Assembly (NCBI RefSeq): GCF_900115365.1
Contig: NZ_FOWD01000019.1
Location: 19,424 to 83,423 of the forward strand
DNA from: Anaerocolumna aminovalerica
GTDB lineage: Bacteria; Bacillota; Clostridia; Lachnospirales; Lachnospiraceae
Direction: 5' to 3'
DNA length: 64,000 nucleotides
Shown: piece after piece, positions 10,686 to 19,017 of the stretch
Layout of the letters: each line of letters starts with the position of its first letter
Position numbering within the stretch: the first letter of the stretch is position 1
Position numbers and translations under genes: made by a program
Notes under the pieces: generated by a model
Database searches by the model: none
What the model was told of the DNA's origin: nothing
Seen by the model: the letters and a program-made list of their open reading frames with translations, nothing else

Positions 10686-10787
10686 ATGACGACATATGAA
10701 GAGTTAATGCTAATCATTAGTTTAACCGGACTTATATTTGTTATATTAAACTATAAGGACAAAGGAATACGAAAGCAAAAAAGATAA
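10686..10787 (+). CDS. Hol-Tox-type small hydrophobic toxin (type I TA)
   Basis: This 33-residue peptide has the layout of putative holin-like toxins. It starts MTTYEELMLII, has a single transmembrane helix (residues ~6-22), then a short Lys/Arg-rich tail after NYKDKG. The ribosome-binding site is AAAAGGGGTGAT, 6 bases before the ATG. Peptides of this family sit in the membrane and are silenced by an antisense RNA. Here an opposing promoter and a shared bidirectional terminator provide exactly that arrangement. The gene is flanked by inverted copies of a promoter-plus-5'-end sequence. Assignment rests on sequence pattern and context; toxicity is inferred. Confidence 0.75.
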   Translation: MTTYEELMLIISLTGLIFVILNYKDKGIRKQKR

Positions 10788-10861
10788 TCATTTCACCGAA
10801 GAAGTTGTGATTACTTTTTAATTTCCTACACTTGATAACTAATTCCCCAGTACTGATTGCT
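10776..10861 (-). ncRNA. Antisense RNA antitoxin of the Hol-Tox locus
   Basis: The RNA is predicted to start near 10861 from the strong minus-strand promoter and to end at the bidirectional hairpin, giving ~85 nt. It would be complementary to the 3' end of the toxin mRNA by about 45 nt. Its first bases (AAGCAATCAG then TACTGGGG) are nearly the same as the toxin mRNA 5' end. The arrangement resembles the TxpA/RatA type, where overlapping 3' ends pair and trigger decay. Ends are predicted, not measured. Confidence 0.6.
10785..10819. terminator. Bidirectional terminator shared by toxin mRNA and antisense RNA
   Basis: TAATCA (10785-10790) pairs with TGATTA (10808-10813). On the + strand it is followed by CTTTTT, and on the - strand by TCTTTTTT. 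It overlaps the toxin stop codon, so both RNAs end tail-to-tail. Confidence 0.6.
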
Positions 10862-10867
10862 TATCAG

Positions 10868-10896
10868 ATTATAGCATGTAATACATCTTATGTCAT
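10868..10896 (-). promoter_or_regulatory. Strong promoter of the antisense antitoxin
   Basis: Read on the minus strand: -35 ATGACA (10891-10896, 5/6), a 17-base spacer, and extended -10 TGCTATAAT (hexamer 10868-10873). The -35 is clearly better than that of the toxin promoter, as expected for an antitoxin made in excess. Confidence 0.7.
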
Positions 10897-10985
10897 TCTA
10901 ATATAAATGTGAATGCTTTGTAAAGGAAATATTAAAATGTAAGCTGCCTTATCTTATCTTTTTTAATGAAATTGTAATATAAAAT

Positions 10986-11046
10986 AACTCTAAATTAATT
11001 ATATAGTGTATAAGGCCGGAATATACTATATAATTAATTTAGAGTT
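10986..11046. repeat. 26-bp AT-rich inverted repeat
   Basis: Arms 10986-11011 and 11021-11046 match at 25 of 26 positions around a GC-rich 9-base loop (AAGGCCGGA). No U-tract follows on either strand, so a simple terminator is unlikely. Confidence 0.8.
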
Positions 11047-11092
11047 GTGATTATTTTAAAATTAATATAAAAACTGCTGGAAAGGTGCATTT

Positions 11093-11164
11093 ATATTTTT
11101 AACAGTTGTAAGAATCTGTTAAAAATATACATATTGCTATTAGTTTACATATTGCTATTAGTTT
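11093..11164. repeat. 13-bp inverted repeat followed by two tandem 18-bp repeats
   Basis: ATATTTTTAACAG (11093-11105) pairs with 11116-11128. It is followed by two identical 18-base copies (11129-11146, 11147-11164) containing CATATTGCTATTAG. AT-only tandem units containing TATTGTTTTAT continue to about 11224. Confidence 0.75.
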
Positions 11165-11236
11165 TATAAGAATAATATTATTATTTTATTATATTATTGT
11201 TTTATTATATTATTGTTTTATTATAAATACAGTTTC

Positions 11237-12520
11237 TCATAGAATTTCTTCTTCATCAGCTTCATTTTCCGCAGTGATCAGAACATGTATTTTATCAATG
11301 CGGTTCTTTTCCAGAGACTGTATTGTATATACTACATTCTGGTCTGTTATGGTTTCACCAACCTCAGGCAGGTGATCTAACAGGAATATTATATGACCAG
11401 CAATAGAATCATAATCGTCGGACTCTATATCTAAGTGAAAAGCCTCGTTTATATCATCTAATTTGGTATTACCATCTACAATATACTCGTTTTCACCGAT
11501 ACATTTTATACAATCTTCTTCATCAAAATCGTATTCATCACGAATCTCTCCAACGATTTCTTCCAGTAAATCTTCCAGGGTAATAAGCCCTGCTGTGGAT
11601 CCATATTCATCCAGCACAATGGCCATTGGAATGGAATCTTTACGCATCTCAAGGAATAATTCGGAGGTTTTCTTATACTCATAAGTATAGTAAGGCTCCC
11701 GCATAATATTTTGAATTGAGAAATTTTCTTTCTTACCGGAAAAGAAGAACAAGTCCTTTATGTTAATAATTCCAATGATATTATCAATGGTTTCATCATA
11801 TACAGGCATTCTTGTGTATTTATCAACGGAATAAAGTTCAACCACTTCATCATAAGTTAAAGAGTCTTCCACTAACACCATGTCAATTCTTGGAACCATA
11901 ACATCTTTTGCAAGAGAATCCCCGAAATCCACTACATTATTAATCATTCTTCGTTCTTCGCTTTCAATAACCCCTTCTTCATGGCTTACGTCAACAATGG
12001 ATCTTAGTTCATCCTCTGTGATGGTTGACACTTTTTCGCCTGGATTAATATGAATTAACAGAAGAATTCCTTGGGATATTTTATTCATAACAAATATCAA
12101 AGGAGTTAATAATTTGATTAAGAAATTAATTACTTTTACGTAGCGAAAGGATAACTTCTCCGAATGTATGGTTGCTATAGATTTTGGTATCACTTCACAA
12201 AATATTAATATAAATAAAACCAGAATGCCGATTACTATAACGGCACCTACACTGTGAAAACGATTTACGGCGAATGCAGTGGCAATTGAAACGGCAGACA
12301 AATTGACAAGTGTGTTGCCAATTACTATTGCACTTAACATCTTTGACGGATTCTCAATCAGCTTATTAATAAGTTTAGCCTTTCTGTTATTTTCTTCTGC
12401 CAGGCTCCGAATTCTTAATTTATTTACCGTGGTAAATGCTGTTTCTGCTGATGAGAAAAAAGCGGATAGTAGCAATAGAATACCAATTATAATCAGTTGC
12501 GTGACTTCACTCGAGTCCAA
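11237..12520 (-). CDS. CNNM/CorC (HlyC-type) membrane protein with CBS domains
   Basis: This 427-residue protein has four hydrophobic segments in the first ~150 residues (DUF21/CNNM domain), a CBS pair at about residues 200-330 (DVMVPRIDMV, then SIPMAIVLDEYGSTAGLITLEDLLEEIVGEI), and a C-terminal CorC_HlyC domain. The family is linked to magnesium or cobalt efflux; haemolysin is only a historical label. The start is a TTG at 12520, supported by an AGGAG site 8 bases upstream with no in-frame ATG nearby. It is a single gene on the minus strand, transcribed toward the repeat-rich DNA at 11050-11236, where the 13-bp hairpin is the only terminator-like structure. Its promoter was not found. Confidence 0.88.
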   Translation of the reverse strand: MDSSEVTQLIIIGILLLLSAFFSSAETAFTTVNKLRIRSLAEENNRKAKLINKLIENPSKMLSAIVIGNTLVNLSAVSIATAFAVNRFHSVGAVIVIGILVLFILIFCEVIPKSIATIHSEKLSFRYVKVINFLIKLLTPLIFVMNKISQGILLLIHINPGEKVSTITEDELRSIVDVSHEEGVIESEERRMINNVVDFGDSLAKDVMVPRIDMVLVEDSLTYDEVVELYSVDKYTRMPVYDETIDNIIGIINIKDLFFFSGKKENFSIQNIMREPYYTYEYKKTSELFLEMRKDSIPMAIVLDEYGSTAGLITLEDLLEEIVGEIRDEYDFDEEDCIKCIGENEYIVDGNTKLDDINEAFHLDIESDDYDSIAGHIIFLLDHLPEVGETITDQNVVYTIQSLEKNRIDKIHVLITAENEADEEEIL

Positions 12521-12664
12521 AGTATCATCTCCTAATTCTTAATGGATGGCAATATAACAATCTATGATAGTAAAAACCAATCAAGTTCAGTGTTAACATC
12601 ATGAATACCCTCTATGTTCATGATATATAATTATGAAATATTAATATATAATGTTAAAAACAAA

Positions 12665-12692
12665 TTGACTTTCATCCCAGTCATGTTACAAT
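12665..12692 (+). promoter_or_regulatory. Strong orphan promoter upstream of a perfect palindrome
   Basis: TTGACT (12665-12670), a 16-base spacer and TACAAT (12687-12692) with an extended TG. The nearest real gene on this strand starts 570 bases away, so it may drive a small RNA. Confidence 0.5.
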
Positions 12693-12743
12693 GTGTATAT
12701 GTGTAAAACTATACAAGTAACTGTTAGATTGCCACTTAGTTAA

Positions 12744-12797
12744 AAGTATTTCATGTAATATTATAATACAAGTATTATAATATTACATGAAATACTT
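12744..12797. repeat. Perfect 26-bp palindrome with 2-base centre
   Basis: Arms 12744-12769 and 12772-12797 are exact reverse complements around AA. No U-tract follows. It lies about 45 bases downstream of the predicted start of the 12665 promoter. Confidence 0.85.
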
Positions 12798-13258
12798 GGA
12801 AATGTCAAGGAATAAGGATAGGATGAAGGGAATAGCCTATAAAATATTATGAATAAACATGGAATTTCCGTCATTTGACTATTGAAAATATTGGTGATTG
12901 AGAGTAAAATAGAAAACAGAGTTAAAAAAATGACGAAAAATATCCTTTTTTATTGGAATTATTATTGTACATTTTACATTGGCTTAAATTTATATAAATA
13001 TAGTTATTGTAATGTATTATTTAGAAGCAGTATAATATTTTTATTAATTTCACAATGTTTACTAAATAAATCATCTAATATGAATACAACATTTTCATGT
13101 TTATAATATAAAGGTCTAATTGTATAAGGTTTTATTGGATGGGATTGATACATCTATGAGTTAAGGCGTTTTATTTATTGATATTGAAAATGAATACTAA
13201 AATCAGATAGAATAAGGCTTTTGCCAAGTCAGATAATTTACTGAAATTCGGGGGTATT
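12798..13258. other. AT-rich intergenic DNA, nothing recognised
   Basis: Open frames here are short, lack ribosome-binding sites and have biased AT-driven composition. I see no RNA gene or known regulatory motif. Confidence 0.5.
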
Positions 13259-13849
13259 ATGAGAAAAAAATCACACATTTCTTTAGCTAGTTATTTAATG
13301 GAAAGCATGAATACAGAGGAATTAAGAAATCATAAAAAGGCTTTCTATATCGGTAGCATTTTACCGGATTGTGTACCGTCTTTTGTAACCAGAAGACATA
13401 ATATTGAGGAAACTTTTGATTTACTGAAAGAAGAAATAATTAAAATAACAGATGATTATGATATGAATAAAGGAATAACCGGATATTATTGCAGACATCT
13501 TGGGGTAATCACGCACTACATAGCAGATTATTTTACATTCCCCCATACTAAATTATTTACCGGTACTATGAGAGAACACTGCAGTTATGAAAAGGAATTG
13601 AAATTTGCTTTAAAATCCTATGTAAATAGTGAAGCTGTACAGCAAATTTATGATAGAAAAGAGAGATTTAAGACTGTAGATGAAATCTGTAATTTTATTA
13701 AAGAAATGCATGCTGAATATTTAAAAGCTATGAAAGCTATTAAAATGGATTGTATGTATATCGTAAAGTTGTGTCAGCGAGTAGTTGAGGCAATACTAAT
13801 GATATTTAAAATAAGCTTTGCTTCAAACAATTTGGTGCAGGCAATTTAG
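13259..13849 (+). CDS. Zinc-dependent phospholipase C-like protein
   Basis: This 196-residue protein has the features of the zinc-dependent phospholipase C family: an early His (KKSHISLA), an Asp in SILPDC, the pair RHLGVITHYIADYFTFPH around residues 80-97, and EHCSYEKEL. These His/Asp residues would bind the metal ions. No signal peptide is visible, unlike secreted clostridial phospholipases, so a cytoplasmic relative of unknown substrate is likely. The start has only a weak G-rich ribosome-binding site (CGGGGG). It stands alone and ends facing the remnant on the other strand, with a hairpin between them. Confidence 0.7.
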   Translation: MRKKSHISLASYLMESMNTEELRNHKKAFYIGSILPDCVPSFVTRRHNIEETFDLLKEEIIKITDDYDMNKGITGYYCRHLGVITHYIADYFTFPHTKLFTGTMREHCSYEKELKFALKSYVNSEAVQQIYDRKERFKTVDEICNFIKEMHAEYLKAMKAIKMDCMYIVKLCQRVVEAILMIFKISFASNNLVQAI

Positions 13850-13867
13850 TTTAAAAAAAATAAATCG

Positions 13868-13908
13868 GCATTGGTAATGAAACACAGTCCAGACTTCATT
13901 ACCAATGC
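13868..13908 (-). terminator. Hairpin with minus-strand U-tract
   Basis: A 14-bp stem (13868-13881 with 13895-13908) is followed on the minus strand by CGATTTATTTTTTTT. It probably served the remnant gene at 13935-14276 and may still separate it from the convergent 13259 gene. Confidence 0.5.
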
Positions 13909-13934
13909 TAAGAAAGTTTACCGGACTATTTGGT

Positions 13935-14276
13935 TTATTTCAATATTAAAAAGACTCTTATAGGTAATAAGACACCTATTCTTGTAATCTCATATTTTGT
14001 CTTAAACTTCTTATAATCATTCCTTAATTTCTTTATCTTATGATTACTATTATACATATAAAAAACATATAATGGCTTAATTATTCTGCATAGGGGTTTC
14101 TGAAATGTCATTGTCTCAATAGCACGCCCTACTTTACGGTATAGCTACCAGATTTCAGCTGGCATAAATTCTACACCGGTCTTTATTTGGAACAAATCTG
14201 CTGTAAAGTATGAACCATGCTTTTGTAATAAATAGTTTTCAGTCGTACTCAATAAAGCGGTTATGTCATTGAATAT
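13935..14276 (-). pseudogene. Remnant of an unidentified gene with an internal stop
   Basis: One minus-strand frame is open from 14276 to 13935 except for a single TAG at 14145-14147. The composition on both sides of the stop is protein-like (for example GSYFTADLFQIKTG and MPAEIW before it, VGRAIETMTF after it). No start codon with a ribosome-binding site is present, so the 5' part seems to be missing. I do not recognise the family. A terminator-like hairpin follows its end, which supports a former gene. It could instead be a chance open frame, but two ~45-70 codon open stretches in phase in such AT-rich DNA are suggestive. Confidence 0.45.
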
Positions 14277-14409
14277 TTAAATTTTGGTTATAGTATTGGT
14301 AATAGTGATTTTAGGGAGTTGATAGAAGTTCCTGTTTCAATTCAATAGTAACAAAAAAGTAGATATTATATTTGCTAAATTCATGATAATTCCTAAAAAC
14401 TGAAATAAT

Positions 14410-14441
14410 CTGTGCAAAATAAGTTTTTTGCAGTTTTTTTT
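14410..14441 (+). terminator. Terminator/attenuator upstream of the PTS regulator
   Basis: CTG-TG-CAAAA (14410-14419) pairs with TTTTGCAG (14426-14433), with a bulge, and is followed by eight T. It lies 62 bases before the regulator start and could be a leader attenuator or end upstream transcription. Confidence 0.5.
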
Positions 14442-14503
14442 GTGCAACTAATTGGTATTGTTGCAAAGAAGGAAAAGATAGATAATGAAATTGTGGAGGA
14501 GCT

Positions 14504-16423
14504 ATGAAGGAGAGAGAAAAACAAATATTAGAATTCATAATTGAAAACAGAAGAGTTAAGCTTGACCAGTTAGTTAAACAATTTGATATTTCTAAAAGAA
14601 CTTTATATTATGACATTCAGTCCATAAATTACTATATAAAGTCAGCAGGGGAAATAAAAAATATAAATCATGAATTTTCTTTTATTGGTGATTACAGCAA
14701 ATTGCATTCTACTATAAAAATTCAAGAAAGTAAGTTCTTAAATATAGAATATCGTAAAAATTATATTTTATATAAAATCTTAAATGGTGAAAAGTTAACT
14801 ATTGATAAATTAGCAGATGAAATGATCTTATCTAGAAATACAATAGTACAGACGATGGATGAAATCAAAAAGGACTTAAAGGACATACAACTAGCTCTAG
14901 CCTATAAAAGGAAATATGAGATAGTTGGAAATGAATATAAGATAAGGGAACTTTATCTGTTATTAATGCAAGATGATGAGTTTTTACTTAGAAATATCAG
15001 TGAAGAGGTATCAAATTTTGATGAATACTGTTCAATGGGACTAACAGATTATTCTTTGGGAAATTTAACTAGGTTTGCAGAGTTTATTTGTAGAAGAATT
15101 AATGAGAATTGTACTTTAACAACATACAAATATAAAAACGACTCTAAGAAATTTAACTACTATCCTTTTGTAAAATATTTGTTGCCTCCTAAGGTCAATG
15201 AAGATGAAATATCATATTTATCTGCTTATATAAGTACATTATCAAGTCTTAACAGTAAGGTAGATGAAGACTTAATAAGTAATTATATAGATAAGCTGAT
15301 TCAAAAATTTGAAGCTAAAACAGCTATAACATTGGACAGTAAAGAAGAATTTAAAAGTAATATGAAGAGGCATCTGTTGTCAGCATACAACAGAATTAAG
15401 TTTAAATTCCCAATTAGCAATCCTTCATTAGAAGAAATAAAATTTAAACATGAATCTTTATATAAAATTATAAAATCCATCATAGAAAATGAAAAAGATT
15501 TTCCGGATTTTATTGGAATAAGGGAAGAAGAAATAGGATTTATTGCGGCTTATTTTGGAGGATATTTAAGAGGAGAAAGAGACAGTGGAGCAAGAAGAAA
15601 TAAAGTTTTAGTTGTTTGTCCGAATGGGCTTATGGTTTCAAAAACTCTAGAAATTCAATTATATAAGTATATTCCAACAATTGATATAGCAGGGGTTCTT
15701 TCCTTAAAGGAATTATCAGAAACTAATATTTATTATGATTATATAATATCTACTGTAGAAATTCCTGATAAGGAAAATGTAATTGTAGTCAATCCTTTGT
15801 TAACAAAACTTGATATCCAGCTGCTTATGAGTAAATTAATAAATTTTAATTATAATGATTTAAATTTTGATTTAGAGTTAATAATGCAAGTTATCAAGAA
15901 GCATACAAAGATAATAGATGAGAAAAGGCTTAAGGATGAGTTGCTAAAAATAATGTATAAATTTGAAGAAAAGGAGATTTATCAGCCAATGCTTAAAGAA
16001 CTAGTGACAGCAGATAGAATAAGAAAAGTAAAAAGAGTAGATAATTGGAAGGAGGCAGTAAAATTAGCTGCGAAACCTTTATTAGATGATGGATCAATTG
16101 AAACAATATATATTGATAATATGATTGAAAGTATAATTGAGCATGGTCCATATATAGTACTGGCAGATAGATTTGCATTACCACATGCCAGTTCAAAAAA
16201 TGGAGTAAATAAGCTTTCAATGTCTCTTTTAGTAGTAGAAGAAGAGGTGGATCTGTTAGGAAAGCCTGTTAATATATTTATGGTATTAGCAGCAACCGAT
16301 AACAATTCCCATATAAAAGCTTTAGCATCCTTATCAGAGATGTTATATGACACAAGTAATATAGATATATTAATAACCGGTAATGAAGAATCAATATTAG
16401 AACTTATTAATAAGCAGGATTAG
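14504..16423 (+). CDS. PRD-domain transcriptional regulator (MtlR/LicR/BglG type)
   Basis: This 639-residue regulator has the full multi-domain layout. Two N-terminal helix-turn-helix units lie at residues ~1-60 and ~80-130, and PRD regions at ~180-360. An EIIB-like domain carries Cys372 in VVCPNG, and a C-terminal EIIA-like domain (~500-639) carries His561 in FALPHASS. Such regulators sense phosphorylation by the PTS and turn on the adjacent sugar operon. The start has a strong GGAGGAGC site. The PTS IIB gene follows 31 bases later, and no separate IIA gene is present, so the regulator's own EIIA domain may phosphorylate the IIB. Pathway regulation is inferred from family and context. Confidence 0.9.
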   Translation: MKEREKQILEFIIENRRVKLDQLVKQFDISKRTLYYDIQSINYYIKSAGEIKNINHEFSFIGDYSKLHSTIKIQESKFLNIEYRKNYILYKILNGEKLTIDKLADEMILSRNTIVQTMDEIKKDLKDIQLALAYKRKYEIVGNEYKIRELYLLLMQDDEFLLRNISEEVSNFDEYCSMGLTDYSLGNLTRFAEFICRRINENCTLTTYKYKNDSKKFNYYPFVKYLLPPKVNEDEISYLSAYISTLSSLNSKVDEDLISNYIDKLIQKFEAKTAITLDSKEEFKSNMKRHLLSAYNRIKFKFPISNPSLEEIKFKHESLYKIIKSIIENEKDFPDFIGIREEEIGFIAAYFGGYLRGERDSGARRNKVLVVCPNGLMVSKTLEIQLYKYIPTIDIAGVLSLKELSETNIYYDYIISTVEIPDKENVIVVNPLLTKLDIQLLMSKLINFNYNDLNFDLELIMQVIKKHTKIIDEKRLKDELLKIMYKFEEKEIYQPMLKELVTADRIRKVKRVDNWKEAVKLAAKPLLDDGSIETIYIDNMIESIIEHGPYIVLADRFALPHASSKNGVNKLSMSLLVVEEEVDLLGKPVNIFMVLAATDNNSHIKALASLSEMLYDTSNIDILITGNEESILELINKQD

Positions 16424-16454
16424 GAAGTAGTGTGAAAGGAGAATATTTAGAATT

Positions 16455-16733
16455 ATGAAAATTTTAGCGGTTTGTGGTTTTGGTGTAGGGTCATCAATGG
16501 TCTTGAAAATGTCATTGGAAAGGGTTTTAAGAGAACTTGGAGTAGATGCAGAGGTAGATAACACGGATATTAATTCAGCAAGAGGAACTGATTGTGATGC
16601 TATATTTACCAGTGCTGAATTACATGAAGAATTGAAAGGAACATGTAATGTACCTGTATACCCGGTAAAGAAGTATATGGATTTAGCAGAAGTTAAAGAA
16701 GTAGTTCAACAATTTTTAAATGATAAAAAATAA
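16455..16733 (+). CDS. PTS sugar transporter subunit IIB (ascorbate/SgaB type)
   Basis: This 92-residue protein begins MKILAVCGFGVGSS. Cys7 in this loop is the phosphorylation site of lactose/ascorbate-type IIB proteins. The length is normal for the family. It receives phosphate from an EIIA and passes it to the sugar during uptake by the membrane IIC subunit encoded 21 bases downstream. It lies in a four-gene unit with the PRD regulator upstream and a SIS protein downstream. The start has a GAAAGGAGA site. The substrate is unknown; ascorbate-type IIC proteins may carry other sugar acids or pentoses. Confidence 0.88.
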   Translation: MKILAVCGFGVGSSMVLKMSLERVLRELGVDAEVDNTDINSARGTDCDAIFTSAELHEELKGTCNVPVYPVKKYMDLAEVKEVVQQFLNDKK

Positions 16734-16754
16734 AAATTTAAGGGGGACAAACAT

Positions 16755-18011
16755 ATGATGGAATTTATTACAAACAATATTTTACGTAATCCACCTATGT
16801 TACTTGGAATTATAGCTGTTATAGGATTACTTTTACAGAAGAAAAAATTAGCTGATGTTATAAAAGGAGCGCTTTTAGCAGCCTTTGGCATGGTTATTCT
16901 GGAACAGGGAACAGGAATGCTGGTTGGAGCTATAGCACCAATTAATAATGCCTTTCAAGCTTTAAGCGGTGCGGTTCCAACAGAGGGATTAAATGATGTT
17001 ACCTTTACAGCCACCCACGGTGGAACAATTGGTATTGCAATGTTTATTGCATTAATTTTACACTTATTAATTGCAAGATTTACTCCTATTAAAACAATAT
17101 TTCTAACTGGACACATGCTATGGTGGTTCCCATTTATATTTGTAGCAGCCGGTGTTGAGGCAGGGCTGACCGGTGGCCTGTTAATTGGTTTTGCAGCTAT
17201 ATCTTCTGCACTATATTGGTCAATTATGCCTTGGTTATTAAGAAAGTATGTGACAGCAGTTACTGATGATGATTCATTTACATTAGGACATCCATCCGGA
17301 ATTTTAGCATTAATATCAGGATTTGTTGCAAGTAAATTTGGAAATAAAGAAAAATCTAGTGAGGATCTAAAATTACCTTCAGGATTGTCATTCTTTAGAG
17401 AAATATCAATTAGTGGCGGAATAGTTATATTTTTAATGTTTGTAGTAGTAGGTCTATTCATACCGGGGGCTTTTGAAGGAACCGGCGAAAACCTGATTAT
17501 ATATGGAATTAAGCAAGGTTTTATGTTTGGAGCAGGACTTATAGTAATGCTGCAAGGTGTTAGAATGTTAATTAATCAAATTGTACCAGCATTTAAGGGA
17601 ATTTCAGAAAAGATAGTTCCAAATGCATTACCGGCATTTGATTGTCCAATTTTATTTAACTACAAACCCAATGCTGTTTTAATTGGATTTCTAACAGCGA
17701 TGATAACATCAACAGCTATTATTCTAATTTGTAATTACTTTAATGTATTTAGTATATTATTAATTCCTCTTGTAATCACTTCATTCTTTGAATGTGGTAC
17801 AGCTGCTGTAATCGGTGAAGGCCAGGGAGGATTAAGAGGTGCGATAGTCGGAACGGCAACATCAGCAGTCATAATGGTAGCTTTGGTTGGTTTCTCCGCA
17901 GTGATTTTCTCTGGAACAATTCAAAACTGGATATTAATATTCGGAGGAAATGATTTATCACTATTCGGAATAATTGCAAAATTAATAGCATCATTATTTG
18001 GAGGATTTTAA
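16755..18011 (+). CDS. PTS ascorbate-type transporter subunit IIC
   Basis: This 418-residue integral membrane protein has about ten hydrophobic segments and UlaA/SgaT-type sequence. It is the permease of the phosphotransferase system encoded with the IIB gene just upstream. Glycine-rich conserved stretches such as TATHGGTIGIAMF and GEGQGGLRGA fit the family. ATG codons at 16755 and 16758 are both possible after an AGGGGG ribosome-binding site. It is followed after 3 bases by the SIS-domain gene, so one operon is certain. The substrate cannot be read from the sequence. Confidence 0.88.
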   Translation: MMEFITNNILRNPPMLLGIIAVIGLLLQKKKLADVIKGALLAAFGMVILEQGTGMLVGAIAPINNAFQALSGAVPTEGLNDVTFTATHGGTIGIAMFIALILHLLIARFTPIKTIFLTGHMLWWFPFIFVAAGVEAGLTGGLLIGFAAISSALYWSIMPWLLRKYVTAVTDDDSFTLGHPSGILALISGFVASKFGNKEKSSEDLKLPSGLSFFREISISGGIVIFLMFVVVGLFIPGAFEGTGENLIIYGIKQGFMFGAGLIVMLQGVRMLINQIVPAFKGISEKIVPNALPAFDCPILFNYKPNAVLIGFLTAMITSTAIILICNYFNVFSILLIPLVITSFFECGTAAVIGEGQGGLRGAIVGTATSAVIMVALVGFSAVIFSGTIQNWILIFGGNDLSLFGIIAKLIASLFGGF

Positions 18012-18014
18012 TTT

Positions 18015-18755
18015 ATGTATTTTAAGTATATTGACAAGATAAAAGAACTTATTAATACAATAGAAGTAGAAGAAAAAGAATCAATGCAAAAAGCAACTAA
18101 TATATTGATGGAAGCGGTTAAAAAAAAGAATGCCATATTCTCCTTTGGAGCATCCCATGCAGGAATTCTAAGTGAAGAGCTTTATTATAGAGCAGGAGGA
18201 TTAGTTGTTATAAATCCTGTATTTGCAAGATCATTAATGCTGGATACAACTCCAATTACACATACAAGCCAAATGGAAAGGTTAGTAGGGTATGGAACAG
18301 CCTTAGTACAGAAAACTCCAATTAAAGAAGGAGACGTAGTTATAATTCACTCAGTTTCAGGCAGAAACCCTGTAAGTATTGAGTTTGCTATGGAATCCAA
18401 GAAAAGGGGGGCAACAGTAATTTGCATTACAAACTTAAGCTACTCAAAAACGGTATCTTCAAGGCATCCCTCCGGTATGAATTTATATCAGGTTAGTGAT
18501 TTAGTTATTGATAATCACGGGGAAAAAGGAGATGCTTGTGTAGAGATAGATGGAATTGATCAAAAAGTCAGCCCAACCTCAACCGTAATAGCAGCAACAA
18601 TTATGAATTCTATAGTAGCAGCCACTGCCCAAGAGTTAGTTAAGGAAGGGATGAATCCACCACCTATATTCTATAGTGCGAACATTGACGGGGGAGATGA
18701 ATTGAATAAGAAAATATTTAATGAATATAAGGATGTTATACATTATCAGTATTAA
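18015..18755 (+). CDS. SIS-domain sugar isomerase-like protein (UPF0309 type)
   Basis: This 246-residue protein has one SIS fold: FSFGASHAGILSEEL near residue 43, then VVIIHSVSGRNPVSIEFA near residue 111, and a conserved end with PPIFYSANIDGGDELN. It resembles the UPF0309 family of phosphosugar-binding proteins. In this setting it probably isomerises or processes the phosphorylated sugar delivered by the PTS encoded upstream. The start lies 3 bases after the IIC stop, with GGAGG inside the end of that gene. It is the last gene of the operon; a strong terminator follows at 18907. Confidence 0.82.
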   Translation: MYFKYIDKIKELINTIEVEEKESMQKATNILMEAVKKKNAIFSFGASHAGILSEELYYRAGGLVVINPVFARSLMLDTTPITHTSQMERLVGYGTALVQKTPIKEGDVVIIHSVSGRNPVSIEFAMESKKRGATVICITNLSYSKTVSSRHPSGMNLYQVSDLVIDNHGEKGDACVEIDGIDQKVSPTSTVIAATIMNSIVAATAQELVKEGMNPPPIFYSANIDGGDELNKKIFNEYKDVIHYQY

Positions 18756-18906
18756 TTAATCCCTCATTAAAAAGTTCCAAAAGATCAACGCAAAAATCCA
18801 GAACAAGCGCATAAACATCCTTTATTTTTCTGCTTGATTTCAAGAAGTTTAAAATTAGAATAAGTGATGATTTTTAATCTCAGTATAAACTATAAATTAA
18901 TATAAG

Positions 18907-18953
18907 AAAAAGCAGGTACTGTATAAAACAACTAAATACAGTACCTGCTTTTT
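18907..18953. terminator. Strong (bidirectional) terminator after the PTS operon
   Basis: A 17-bp stem (18907-18923 with 18937-18953) with A-tract and T-tract flanks. The core pairs GCAGGTACTGTA with its complement. The 150 bases between the operon end and this hairpin hold nothing that I recognise. Confidence 0.8.
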
Positions 18954-19017
18954 ATATAGCTATAGAAAGTTTATTAGAAATCCATAACCATAGGTAAACT
19001 AATCGTTAATGTAGATT

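Noticed and set aside
12251..12275. Sequence resembling a CcpA cre site (TGAAAACGATTTAC)
   Set aside because: It lies inside the CorC/HlyC-like coding region, away from any promoter, and departs from the palindrome.
12882..13106. 74-codon plus-strand frame
   Set aside because: It has no ATG start with a ribosome-binding site, AT-driven composition and no recognisable domain.
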